From Chryseosolibacter sp964493505 (GTDB lineage Bacteria; Bacteroidota; Bacteroidia; Cytophagales; Cyclobacteriaceae), in NCBI GenBank assembly GCA_964493505.1, contig CAZBNP010000009.1, positions 122,706-186,705 on the forward strand: DNA of 64,000 bases. The letters run 5' to 3'. The position numbers were made by a program, and so were the translations under genes. Below the pieces are notes generated by a model that was given only the letters and a program-made list of their open reading frames with translations, was not told the DNA's origin and ran no database searches. Shown here in pieces: positions 7,999-17,038 of this stretch. Every line of letters starts with the position of its first letter. The first letter of the stretch is position 1.

Positions 7999-8574
7999 AT
8001 GAAGATCCACCCGGGCGATAAGAAACAGGCAATCTTTGAAAGCACACTTGATCTGATCAAGGATTACGGCTTTCATGGCACGACTATGAGCCTGGTGGCG
8101 GGTAAGGCTGGTGTCGCTGCCGGTACGGTCTACCACTACTTCGAAAGCAAAGATCAACTGATCTGCGAACTGTACACCTATAACCGCGAGCGTGTTACCG
8201 CTGTCATTGAGTCGTCCATTGACCCGCACCTGTCGTATAAAGAAAACTTTTCACGCCTTTGGAAGAGCCTGTACGGATTCTATCAGCGCGAGCCTAATGT
8301 GCTGATTTTCTTCGAGCAGTTTATCAATTCCCCATTTAGCGCCAACAAATTCCCCAATTATACCAAGGGTATATTGTTTGACTTCTTCTCGTCAGGCGTA
8401 AAAAAGGGAGTATTCCGGACCATGAAGCCTGAGTTTTTGTTACTGCTGGTAATGAGCAGTATCATCTCGCTGGCAAAATTGCAGATCTTCGGAAAAAAGA
8501 CGGTGAGTAACGCCGACCAGCAGCGCATTATCAGTGTGCTCTGGGAGGGTATGACAATTGGCAATGGCCAATAG
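7999..8574 (+). CDS. TetR/AcrR-family transcriptional regulator
   Basis: 191 residues from the ATG at 7999. N-terminal HTH at about 10-55 with the TetR signature GVAAGTVYHYFESKDQL; the C-terminal half is an all-helical ligand-binding domain. The alternative ATG six codons upstream lies inside a perfect palindrome that looks like the operator, so 7999 is preferred. It is followed by the adaptor, pump and outer-membrane genes on the same strand and most likely represses that operon and itself, released by a pump substrate. The gap to the adaptor gene carries a 28-base duplication. Confidence 0.92.
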   Translation: MKIHPGDKKQAIFESTLDLIKDYGFHGTTMSLVAGKAGVAAGTVYHYFESKDQLICELYTYNRERVTAVIESSIDPHLSYKENFSRLWKSLYGFYQREPNVLIFFEQFINSPFSANKFPNYTKGILFDFFSSGVKKGVFRTMKPEFLLLLVMSSIISLAKLQIFGKKTVSNADQQRIISVLWEGMTIGNGQ

Positions 8575-8628
8575 GCAAATGGCAAAAAGCAAATGGCAAT
8601 AGGCAAATGGCAAAAAGCAAATGGCAAT
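8573..8628 (+). repeat. 28-base perfect tandem duplication
   Basis: Two identical 28-base units at 8573-8600 and 8601-8628, built from GGCAAATGGCAAAAA-like words. The similar low-complexity flanks extend to about 8556-8650. It begins at the tetR stop codon and fills the space before the adaptor gene. Confidence 0.85.
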
Positions 8629-8669
8629 AAGCAAAAAGCAATAAACAGAAGTTCTAACGTTGACCAGCA

Positions 8670-9791
8670 ATGAGAAAATTCACACTTCCTCTATTCTTTA
8701 TAACATCCATGTTCCTGCTTGGCTGTCAGGACAAACAGCAGACGCCAGGGGGGCGCGCGGCTCAGCCGGTACCGATACCGGTAGTGGAGGTGCCACTGAA
8801 GACCGTTACGGCTTATTCGACCTATCCTGTGAGTGTGGAGGGAACGGTGAGCAGTGCCGTCAGGGCAAAGGTAGCAGGCTATGTTACTTCGGTCCTGGTG
8901 GATGAAGGCGAGCGTGTGCGAAAAGGCCAGACGCTCTTTACGCTTGAAACGCAGTCTCTCACGCAGGATGCGGGAGCTGCCCGGGCCAATATTGATGCTG
9001 CTAAGGTCGAGGTTGAAAAACTTAAGCCGCTCGTACAGAAAGGTATCATAAGCGAAGTGCAACTGGAAACTGCCGAGGCGCGCCTGGCGCAGGCGGTTGC
9101 CAACCACAATAGTATCACTGCGAGTATCGGGTATGCCACTATCAAAAGTCCTATCGACGGCTTTGTTGGAGCGATAAACTTCAGGCAAGGCGCGCTGGCA
9201 AGTCCGGCTGATCCTTTGCCGTTGACAACGGTTTCTGATATCGATGACGTTTACGCTTTCTTTTCGCTGAACGAACGCGACTACCTCGACTTCCTGCAGG
9301 GTACCACAGGTATGACGCTGGTCGAGAAGATCAGGAACTTCCCCCCGGTAGAATTGGAACTTGTCAATGGCGAGACCTATGAGGAAAAGGGAAAGATCGG
9401 GACGGTTACCGGGCAGGTTAACCGCTCGACGGGAACAGTGAGTTTTCGCGCTACGTTTCCCAACCCGAATCACATACTCATGCACGGTAACAGTGGCAGG
9501 ATCCGCGTACCTCATATCTACGAAGACGTTCGCGTGGTTCCTGCTACCGCTACGTTTGAGCAACAGGGAATCGTATATGTTTATAAGGTACTTGGTGATA
9601 CGGTTGTGATCACCAACCCTATTGAGGTCGTCGACCGGGTGAATAACCTCATCATTGTGCGGTCGGGGCTGGAGCCAGGTGATAAGATCGCTGCGCAGGG
9701 TACGGGAAAGTTGCGTGACAATTCTCCTGTCCGGGCACAACCTGTGCCGTTCGACAGTATAGCAAATTCCCTGAAAGTCGTATTTAAATAA
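8670..9791 (+). CDS. RND efflux periplasmic adaptor (AcrA/MexA type)
   Basis: 373 residues with lipoprotein signal and lipobox FLLGC (Cys 19). Membrane-fusion architecture: barrel-sandwich strand (VSSAVRAKVAGYVTSVLVDEGERVRKGQ), short coiled-coil hairpin (about 100-140), second lipoyl half (ATIKSPIDGFVG), beta-barrel and membrane-proximal domain (VVPATATFEQQGIVYVYKV). It bridges the inner-membrane RND pump to the outer-membrane channel. The pump gene starts 9 bases downstream. Gene order tetR-adaptor-pump-channel is that of a drug or toxic-compound efflux operon; the substrate cannot be read from the sequence. Confidence 0.94.
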   Translation: MRKFTLPLFFITSMFLLGCQDKQQTPGGRAAQPVPIPVVEVPLKTVTAYSTYPVSVEGTVSSAVRAKVAGYVTSVLVDEGERVRKGQTLFTLETQSLTQDAGAARANIDAAKVEVEKLKPLVQKGIISEVQLETAEARLAQAVANHNSITASIGYATIKSPIDGFVGAINFRQGALASPADPLPLTTVSDIDDVYAFFSLNERDYLDFLQGTTGMTLVEKIRNFPPVELELVNGETYEEKGKIGTVTGQVNRSTGTVSFRATFPNPNHILMHGNSGRIRVPHIYEDVRVVPATATFEQQGIVYVYKVLGDTVVITNPIEVVDRVNNLIIVRSGLEPGDKIAAQGTGKLRDNSPVRAQPVPFDSIANSLKVVFK

Positions 9792-9800
9792 GATCGCGAG

Positions 9801-12800
9801 ATGCTGAAACAATTCATAGACAGACCTGTCTTATCGACTGTCGTCTCTATCATTATCTTGATTCTGGGGGTGTTGGGCCTTACTACATTGCCGGTGACAC
9901 AGTATCCCGATATCGCTCCGCCAACCGTTCAGGTTACCGCGAATTACCCGGGTGCGAATGCGCAGACAGTTCTCGAAAGTGTGATCATTCCCGTCGAGGA
10001 ACAGATCAATGGCGTGGAAGATATGACGTACATCGAGTCTACGGCCAGTAACAACGGTATGGCGCAGATACGTGTGTACTTCAAACAGGGGGTCAATCCC
10101 GACATTGCGGCCGTAAACGTACAGAACCGCGTTGCGCGGGCAGCACCTTTGCTACCGCGGGAGGTTACACAGTCGGGTGTGATCACGCAGAAGCAACAGA
10201 CCAGCGCTCTGATGTTCCTAACGGTCTACTCGGAGAATGAAGATTACGATGCGACGTATATTCAAAACTATCTTAATATCAACGTGCTGCCTACGCTGAA
10301 GCGGATCAGCGGTGTGGGTGATGTATCGGTGTTTGGGTCGAAGAACTACGCCATGCGGATTTGGTTGCGTCCGGATAAGCTCGCGGCGTATAATCTCATC
10401 CCGTCGGATGTTATCGTGGCGCTCAATGAGCAGAGTCTTGAGGCCGCCGCCGGATCATTGGGCCAGAACAATGCTGAGGCATTCGAGTATATCATACGAT
10501 ATGGCGGCCGCTTTAAGAATGAAGACCAGTTTCGGGGCATTATCATCAAAGCGCTCGGCAACGGCGAGTTTCTGCGACTTTCGGATGTAGCGGATGTCGA
10601 ACTCGACGCAGAGGGTTACACGGTTGTGTCGTACACGAACAATTTACCGGGTGTCAGTATGGGTGTATATCAAACGCCCGGCTCGAATGCCCAGGAGATT
10701 ATCGAAACTGTACATGCTACTATTGCAACGCTAAGGGAAGATTTCCCGAGGGGGTTGGGTGTCACGGTCAATTTCGATACGAATGAGTTTCTCAACGCAT
10801 CGATAAAAAAAGTAGTGACGACTCTCCTTGAAGCGTTCCTGCTGGTCTTTCTCGTGGTGTACATATTTCTTCAGGATTTTCGGTCGACGCTTATCCCGGC
10901 TATTGCGGTACCGGTGTCGATCATCGGAACGTTCTTTTTCCTTAACCTTTTCGGTTATTCGATTAACCTGTTGACACTCTTCGCGCTGGTGCTTGCTATT
11001 GGTATTGTGGTGGATGATGCGATTGTGGTAGTGGAAGCGGTGCACGCGAAACTGGAAGAGGGTGTGAAGTCGGCGCGGACAGCCACACATTCGGCAATGG
11101 AGGAGATTACCGGTGCGATCATTTCAATCACGCTGGTGATGGCGGCGGTGTTTATTCCCGTGACATTTATCACGGGTCCGACGGGTGTCTTTTACGAACA
11201 GTTTGGTGTTACGCTGATTGTGGCTATTGCGATATCGGCTTTGAATGCGTTGACACTCAGTCCTGCGTTGTGTGCGCTGTTGTTGAAGTCGCATCACGAG
11301 GGGAACGGGAAGAAGGGATTTCTGAATCGGTTTTTCCATGGGTTCAACGTAGCCTTTGATGTTACGACGAAGCGTTATGTCCGTTCGCTTTCCTTTCTGT
11401 ATAAGTTCAAATGGATTACACCGGCGATCCTGCTGCTTTCGCTGGCTGGTATCGGGTGGGCATCCCGTACGACTTCCACAGGGTTCGTACCACCTGAAGA
11501 CAGGGGAATGATCTTCGCTAACGTCGAACTGCCGCCGGGTGCTACACTCGACAGAACCGTGTCGGTGACGCAGGAGCTTTACGATAAGATCAAGGACATC
11601 CCGGGTTTTGAAAGCGGATCGCTGGTCAACGGGTTTAGCCTTATCTCGGGAGCGGGGAGCAACTACGGCCTGGGCTTTCTCAAGCTGAAACCGTGGTCGG
11701 AACGCGTGGATGAATCGACTTCCGTGGATGCTATCATGGGGCAGATGTTCGCGGTAGCGGCTACTATTCCCGACGCGAACTTTTTGTTCTTTGCTCCGCC
11801 CAGTATTCCCGGGTTTGGGATTTCGTCTGGTTTTGAATTCAGTGTGCTCGACAGGTTCGGGGGAGAATTTAACGAGCTCGATCGTGTCACCCAGGACTTT
11901 CTGCGTCAGCTGATGCAGCGCCCGGAGGTGACGTACGCGCAGTCGTCGTTCAACACGCGGTTTCCTCAATATGAGATGGACCTCGACGTCGCCAAGGCTA
12001 AGGAAGCGGGTGTGGCTGTCAACAGTATATTTGAGACACTGCAGGGTTACATTGGAGGAATCTATGCGGCGAACTTCTCGCGCTTTGGTAAGCAGTATCG
12101 TGTTTATGTTCAGGCGCTGCCGCAGGACAGGGCGACGCCCGGTGATCTGAATTCGCTCTTTGTGAGAACCAGCACAGGGCAGATGGCGCCGATCACCGAG
12201 TTTATACAATTAAAACGAATCTACGGACCGCAGGCGGTTACGCGTTTCAACCTGTTTAACTCCGCGGGTGTAAACGGTGCCGCGGCACCGGGATATTCGT
12301 CGGGCGATGCGATTCGCGCGGTGCAGGAGATGTCTGCTACGACGCTGCCAGCAAACTACACGGTCGACTTTTCCGGATTGACGCGGGAAGAGATTTCCGC
12401 GGGAAGCCAAACGCTTTTTATCATTATCCTCAGTATTCTTTTTGTTTATTTTATTCTTGCTGCGCAGTATGAGAGCTACCTTATACCGCTTGCCGTCCTG
12501 TTTTCGTTGCCGATCGGGATCATGGGGGCTTTTCTTGTCACCAAGTTCGTAGGTCTGAATATTAATGTCTATTTCCAGATCGCGATGATCATGCTTATCG
12601 GGCTGCTCGCCAAGAACGCGATCCTGATTGTAGAGTTCGGTATTCAGCGGCGACGGGCAGGACACGGGATTGTTGAAGCTGCCATTGAGGGGGCTCGGGT
12701 GCGATTGAGACCGATTCTTATGACTTCGTTCGCATTTATTATCGGGTTGCTTCCGCTGGTATTTTCCGGCGGGATCGGCGCGCAGGGTAACCGTTCTATC

Positions 12801-12938
12801 GGAACCGGCGCCGTTGGAGGACTTTTGGTCGGAACGGTGTTAGGGGTTTTTGTTATTCCTATCCTCTATATTTTCTTCCAGTGGCTTCAGGAGAAGATCA
12901 GTCCCAGGAAAGCAGTGCAGGAAGGCGGACACGTTTAA
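9801..12938 (+). CDS. RND multidrug efflux permease (AcrB/MexB, HAE1 family)
   Basis: 1045 residues, the usual HAE1 length. An N-terminal membrane helix is followed by PVTQYPDIAPPTVQV, a large periplasmic porter loop, the helix block near 335-560 containing the proton-relay motif GIVVDDAIVVVEAV, a second periplasmic loop, and C-terminal helices with the AKNAILIVEF signature. Proton-driven inner-membrane pump working as a trimer with the preceding adaptor and the following outer-membrane factor. No frameshift or missing motif seen. Confidence 0.96.
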   Translation: MLKQFIDRPVLSTVVSIIILILGVLGLTTLPVTQYPDIAPPTVQVTANYPGANAQTVLESVIIPVEEQINGVEDMTYIESTASNNGMAQIRVYFKQGVNPDIAAVNVQNRVARAAPLLPREVTQSGVITQKQQTSALMFLTVYSENEDYDATYIQNYLNINVLPTLKRISGVGDVSVFGSKNYAMRIWLRPDKLAAYNLIPSDVIVALNEQSLEAAAGSLGQNNAEAFEYIIRYGGRFKNEDQFRGIIIKALGNGEFLRLSDVADVELDAEGYTVVSYTNNLPGVSMGVYQTPGSNAQEIIETVHATIATLREDFPRGLGVTVNFDTNEFLNASIKKVVTTLLEAFLLVFLVVYIFLQDFRSTLIPAIAVPVSIIGTFFFLNLFGYSINLLTLFALVLAIGIVVDDAIVVVEAVHAKLEEGVKSARTATHSAMEEITGAIISITLVMAAVFIPVTFITGPTGVFYEQFGVTLIVAIAISALNALTLSPALCALLLKSHHEGNGKKGFLNRFFHGFNVAFDVTTKRYVRSLSFLYKFKWITPAILLLSLAGIGWASRTTSTGFVPPEDRGMIFANVELPPGATLDRTVSVTQELYDKIKDIPGFESGSLVNGFSLISGAGSNYGLGFLKLKPWSERVDESTSVDAIMGQMFAVAATIPDANFLFFAPPSIPGFGISSGFEFSVLDRFGGEFNELDRVTQDFLRQLMQRPEVTYAQSSFNTRFPQYEMDLDVAKAKEAGVAVNSIFETLQGYIGGIYAANFSRFGKQYRVYVQALPQDRATPGDLNSLFVRTSTGQMAPITEFIQLKRIYGPQAVTRFNLFNSAGVNGAAAPGYSSGDAIRAVQEMSATTLPANYTVDFSGLTREEISAGSQTLFIIILSILFVYFILAAQYESYLIPLAVLFSLPIGIMGAFLVTKFVGLNINVYFQIAMIMLIGLLAKNAILIVEFGIQRRRAGHGIVEAAIEGARVRLRPILMTSFAFIIGLLPLVFSGGIGAQGNRSIGTGAVGGLLVGTVLGVFVIPILYIFFQWLQEKISPRKAVQEGGHV

Positions 12939-12960
12939 AACACACTTCGAAAAATTGAGA

Positions 12961-14361
12961 ATGAAAAAGAATAGATTAGTGACGTTTGCCATTATTCCGG
13001 TTCTGCTGGTCACTCTGCAGTCTTGTTTTGTCGCGAAGCAATACAGCCGTCCGGAAGTGGTTCAAAGTGAATATTTCAGAACGGATTCTCTCGCTGCCGA
13101 TAGCACGACTATCGCGGATGTATCGTGGCGTGAATTGTTTACCGACCCGGTTCTGATCGGTCATATCGAAAAGGGTCTTGAGCAGAACATCGATATTCGC
13201 GTTGCACTGCATCAGATCGACATCGCGCGTGCGTACTATCTCCAGGGCAAGCAAGGCCAGCTGCCTGCCTTGAATGCGAAGGCCAATGTGAACTACCAGG
13301 CGCTTTCCGGAAACAGCCAGTTTGGCTCAGTGTTTAGCGGATCGTTAACGCAGTACGAAATTTCCGGAGGACTTTCGTGGGAAGCTGATATATGGGGGAA
13401 GATCAGGAGTACCCGTCGTGCCACGGAGGCTACTTATCTCCAGTCAGTGGCTGCACACCAGGCTGTAAAAACGGAACTGATTGCGGGAATCGCCACGACT
13501 TATTTCAGGCTGCTGGCGCTGGATGAACAAAAACGTGTCGTGGAGCAAACCATTGCTACCCGCGAGAGCGCGCTCGAAACAACCCGGGCGTTAAAGGATG
13601 CCGGCACGGTGTCGGAGGTTGCGGTGAAGCAGACAGAAGCGCAGCTGCACACAGCCCGGGCGTTGCGTGTTGATGTGGACACGAATATCAAGCTGCTGGA
13701 GAATACAATGTCGATCCTGCTGGGCAGTGATCCTCGCGCCATTGCGCGTGGAAGCCTGAATGACCAGGAGCTCCCCGATGAACTGCATATCGGATTTCCG
13801 GTTCAGCTTCTCCGCAACAGACCTGATGTTGTTTCTGCGGAGTTCGGTCTGGTAAACGCGTTTGAACTGACGAATGTCGCGAAAAGTAATTTCTATCCGT
13901 CGCTGACATTGTCTGCCAGTGCGGGGCTTCAGAGTCTTGAACTGGATGATCTATTCAGTGTGAACTCGTTGTTCGCGAACGTGATCGGGGGTTTGGCCCA
14001 GCCTATCCTCAACGGGCGGCGCGTCCGCACGCAATACGAGGTTTCACTTTCTCAAAAGGAGCAGGCTTTCCTGCGATTCCGGCAGGCTATTCTCAACGCC
14101 GGCCGCGAAGTATCTGACGCGCTCTACAACTTCCACGCTGCGGGTGAGTCGATCGGGATTAAACGCGAGGAATTCGCCGCCTATGAAACGGCGACTGAAT
14201 ATTCGGAGGAACTAATGAATAGTGGTATGGCCAGCTACCTGGAGGTACTTACCGCGCGTCAGAATGCGTTGAATTCTCAGCTCAATCTTGTCAATTCGCG
14301 TTTTGATCGTCTCGGTGCTGTCGTAGAACTTTACAGGGCGCTGGGCGGAGGCTGGAGGTAG
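12961..14361 (+). CDS. Outer-membrane efflux channel (TolC/OprM, NodT family lipoprotein)
   Basis: 466 residues from the ATG at 12961; an earlier in-frame start would overlap the pump gene and add a non-signal leader. Lipoprotein signal with TLQSC lipobox, then two outer-membrane efflux-protein repeats with the typical SWRELFTDP, ANVNYQAL, GLSWEADIWGK and LRNRPDV segments. Forms the trimeric exit duct for the RND pump encoded immediately upstream (22-base gap). Last gene of the efflux operon. Confidence 0.94.
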   Translation: MKKNRLVTFAIIPVLLVTLQSCFVAKQYSRPEVVQSEYFRTDSLAADSTTIADVSWRELFTDPVLIGHIEKGLEQNIDIRVALHQIDIARAYYLQGKQGQLPALNAKANVNYQALSGNSQFGSVFSGSLTQYEISGGLSWEADIWGKIRSTRRATEATYLQSVAAHQAVKTELIAGIATTYFRLLALDEQKRVVEQTIATRESALETTRALKDAGTVSEVAVKQTEAQLHTARALRVDVDTNIKLLENTMSILLGSDPRAIARGSLNDQELPDELHIGFPVQLLRNRPDVVSAEFGLVNAFELTNVAKSNFYPSLTLSASAGLQSLELDDLFSVNSLFANVIGGLAQPILNGRRVRTQYEVSLSQKEQAFLRFRQAILNAGREVSDALYNFHAAGESIGIKREEFAAYETATEYSEELMNSGMASYLEVLTARQNALNSQLNLVNSRFDRLGAVVELYRALGGGWR

Positions 14362-14440
14362 GTCGGACCAGTGGTGTTTTACCGCTTTCTTGTTATCTTG
14401 TCATCGGTACCACAATAACAACCGGAGGCACGCTGACACT

Positions 14441-15892
14441 ATGAACTGGGTAATAGTTCTGGATATCGTTTATATCATTATCCTGATTATTGTTGGCCTT
14501 CGGATCATATACGATACGACGAGTATCAATAAAACCCTTGCCTATCTTTTGCTCGTGGTTTTCATACCGATACTGGGTATGTTGTTCTATTTTTGGTTTG
14601 GCACGAACTATCGCAGAAAGCGTGTCTATAGCCGAAAGCTCGTCGAAGACGACGCCATGGCCTACCGTGTGATCGAGGGTGTTATCTCGCGCACGGAGCT
14701 CAATCTTCAACGCAGTATCAACTCGATCGGCGACGGGAAGAGTCTGGTGAAGTTTCTCCTGCGCGACAGTTTCAGTCCGCTTACTACGGGTAATGCGGTA
14801 AAAATTCTTCAGAACGGGGAGGAGAAGTTTTCCGAGGTGCTTTCAGTGCTTGAGGGCGCGCGGCATCACATTCACATCGAGTATTATATCTACGAAGACG
14901 ATATTATTGGTAACCAGCTCAAGGACCTGCTGATCAGGAAAGTGGGAGAGGGGGTGAAGGTGCGCGTTATCTACGATGCGTTCGGTAGTATGAGCATACG
15001 CAAGACCCTCGTACCTGAATTCATTGCCGGTGGTGTTGAAATATATCCTTTCAACAAAATTCGTTTCATCAGGCTTGCCAACCCTATTCATTATCGCAAT
15101 CACAGGAAGATCATTGTTGTCGATGGGAACTGTGGTTTTGTGGGGGGTATCAATATCAGCGACCGGTACATAAACGATCCGCGCAAGAAACGTGGTGTGT
15201 ATTGGCGTGACACGCATCTCCGGATCGATGGCCCCGGCGTGCAATACCTGCAGTATCTCTTTTTCTGCGACTGGAATTTTTGTTCTCAGCAGAAGCTTCA
15301 GCCCGAGGAGGCTTACTTTGATCTCCGTCGTCATGAGGAGGGGCAGGAGAATGTACAGATCGCTGCCAGTGCTCCGGATTCGCCGATGTCGACGATCATG
15401 CTTTCGATTGTCAAAGCCATTAATATCGCCCGGAAAGAGATTTTGCTGGTAACTCCATATTTTATCCCCGGTGAGAGCATTCTCAACGCGCTGAAGGTTG
15501 CCGCGCTCAGTGGTGTGTCCGTGAGGATTATTACTCCCGGGGTCTCCGATTCCTGGCTGGTGAATGCGGCTGCGTGGTCTTACTACGGCGAGCTGCTCAA
15601 TGTTGGCGTGGAAATTTACCTGTATCAGAAAGGATTTATGCATGCCAAGGCTATGGTCGTGGATGACTATATCGCTATGGTTGGAACGGCCAACATGGAT
15701 TACCGCAGCTTCGACGTGAATTTTGAGGTGAATGCTATAGTTTACGGGACCCAGGTGGCGGGCGAGTTGCGCGCTGACTTCCTGCGCGATCTGGATGATT
15801 CGGAGCAAATCCGCCCGGATGTGTGGCGTAATCGCCCTAAGTATAAGCAGTTTCCCGAGCGGGTGGCCCGTTTGCTATCACCTCTTTTGTGA
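14441..15892 (+). CDS. cls: Cardiolipin synthase (phospholipase D family)
   Basis: 483 residues. Two N-terminal membrane helices (about 1-20 and 28-50), then two PLD domains with HKD motifs: HYRNHRKIIVVDG and HAKAMVVDDYIAMVGTANMD. Condenses phosphatidylglycerol-type lipids into cardiolipin at the inner membrane. The start MNWVIVLD is chosen because an upstream extension in frame is unlike the family and a GGAGG-like sequence lies near 14423. It stands alone between the efflux operon and gapA. Confidence 0.93.
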   Translation: MNWVIVLDIVYIIILIIVGLRIIYDTTSINKTLAYLLLVVFIPILGMLFYFWFGTNYRRKRVYSRKLVEDDAMAYRVIEGVISRTELNLQRSINSIGDGKSLVKFLLRDSFSPLTTGNAVKILQNGEEKFSEVLSVLEGARHHIHIEYYIYEDDIIGNQLKDLLIRKVGEGVKVRVIYDAFGSMSIRKTLVPEFIAGGVEIYPFNKIRFIRLANPIHYRNHRKIIVVDGNCGFVGGINISDRYINDPRKKRGVYWRDTHLRIDGPGVQYLQYLFFCDWNFCSQQKLQPEEAYFDLRRHEEGQENVQIAASAPDSPMSTIMLSIVKAINIARKEILLVTPYFIPGESILNALKVAALSGVSVRIITPGVSDSWLVNAAAWSYYGELLNVGVEIYLYQKGFMHAKAMVVDDYIAMVGTANMDYRSFDVNFEVNAIVYGTQVAGELRADFLRDLDDSEQIRPDVWRNRPKYKQFPERVARLLSPLL

Positions 15893-15964
15893 ACACCACC
15901 CTCCGTTAGGGATATACAATGGTAACAGACGGCGAGAATTGAGTTAACCTTAATATTGTATGCT

Positions 15965-16954
15965 ATGAAGAAGATTGCGATCAATGGTTTTGGGAGAATC
16001 GGGCGAGCTGCGCTCAAAGTAATGATGGATCAGGGTGACCTGGAGGTTGTGGCGGTAAACGACCTGATGTCCCTCGAGAACGCGGCGTATTTATTAAAAT
16101 ATGATAGTGTGTACGGTGTTTATGATAAGGAAGTAAGAATAGAAGGGGAGTATCTCGTTGTCGGAGGCCGGAAGATCCGGTATCACGGTGAGAAGGATCC
16201 CGCGAAGCTTCCGTGGAAGGACTCCGGTGTTGAAATTGTCATTGAAAGCACCGGATTTTTTACCAATAAGGAGGACGCGGAGAAACATATTCACGCAGGT
16301 GCCAAGACTGTCGTGATCTCCGGACCATCAAAGGATAAGGATACGCCGACGGTTGTTCACGGTGTAAATACCCAGGACGGCAAGACGGCGGTATTTTCCT
16401 GCGCGAGCTGCACGACCAACAACGTGGCTCCTGTTGTGGAGATCATCGACCGGAAGATCGGCATCAGTAAAGCCATTCTTAGTACGATACATGCGTATAC
16501 GGCGTCGCAGGGTATTGTGGATGCGCCGTCGAAAAAAGATTTGCGCATGGGGCGTGCCGCGGCTGTAAATCTTATACCCTCTTCAACCGGCGCAGCGATT
16601 GCAACAACGAAGGCCTATCCGCAGCTCGCGGGCAGGTTCGATGGCGTTTCTGTGCGGACTCCGGTTCCGGTAGGATCGATCTCCGATATCACTTTCCTTG
16701 TGTCGAGAAAGACGACGCCCGAAGAGATCAATGGAATTTTGCTGGAAGAGTCGAAGACTCCGCGTTACAAATCAGTACTGCACGTTTCAGATGAACCGCT
16801 CGTTTCATCCGACATCATTATGAGCTCCTTTGCTTCGGTTGTTGATGCGGGTATGACCAGGGTCGTCGACGGCGATCTTGTGAAGGTCATGGCGTGGTAT
16901 GACAATGAGTGGGGTTTTACAAACCAGATGGTCAGGCAAATACAGGAGATTTAA
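15965..16954 (+). CDS. gapA: Glyceraldehyde-3-phosphate dehydrogenase
   Basis: 329 residues, normal length. NAD-binding opening KIAINGFGRIGR, active-site SCASCTTN with the catalytic Cys, and the C-terminal WYDNEWGFTNQMV. Glycolysis/gluconeogenesis, cytoplasmic tetramer. The start is placed at the ATG giving MKKIAINGFG rather than an upstream TTG. Expected to be highly expressed. Encoded near fructose-bisphosphate aldolase (23518) but not in one operon with it. Confidence 0.97.
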   Translation: MKKIAINGFGRIGRAALKVMMDQGDLEVVAVNDLMSLENAAYLLKYDSVYGVYDKEVRIEGEYLVVGGRKIRYHGEKDPAKLPWKDSGVEIVIESTGFFTNKEDAEKHIHAGAKTVVISGPSKDKDTPTVVHGVNTQDGKTAVFSCASCTTNNVAPVVEIIDRKIGISKAILSTIHAYTASQGIVDAPSKKDLRMGRAAAVNLIPSSTGAAIATTKAYPQLAGRFDGVSVRTPVPVGSISDITFLVSRKTTPEEINGILLEESKTPRYKSVLHVSDEPLVSSDIIMSSFASVVDAGMTRVVDGDLVKVMAWYDNEWGFTNQMVRQIQEI

Positions 16955-17038
16955 GCAACCAATTCCCGCCGAACGGTGTTCTTTCATTGATTTCACAGTA
17001 TTTCACAATATTGCCATTCACTTAACCACATTGCCGCA

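Noticed and set aside
8691..9812. Long open frame (373 codons) antisense to the efflux adaptor
   Set aside because: It lies fully on the opposite strand of a well-supported gene and has Arg-rich, family-less sequence typical of shadow frames.
11124..12209. 361-codon open frame antisense to the RND pump
   Set aside because: Same reason: fully opposite a well-supported gene, very basic composition, no recognisable domain.
14843..15808. 321-codon open frame antisense to cardiolipin synthase
   Set aside because: Opposite a gene with both HKD motifs; no family similarity seen.
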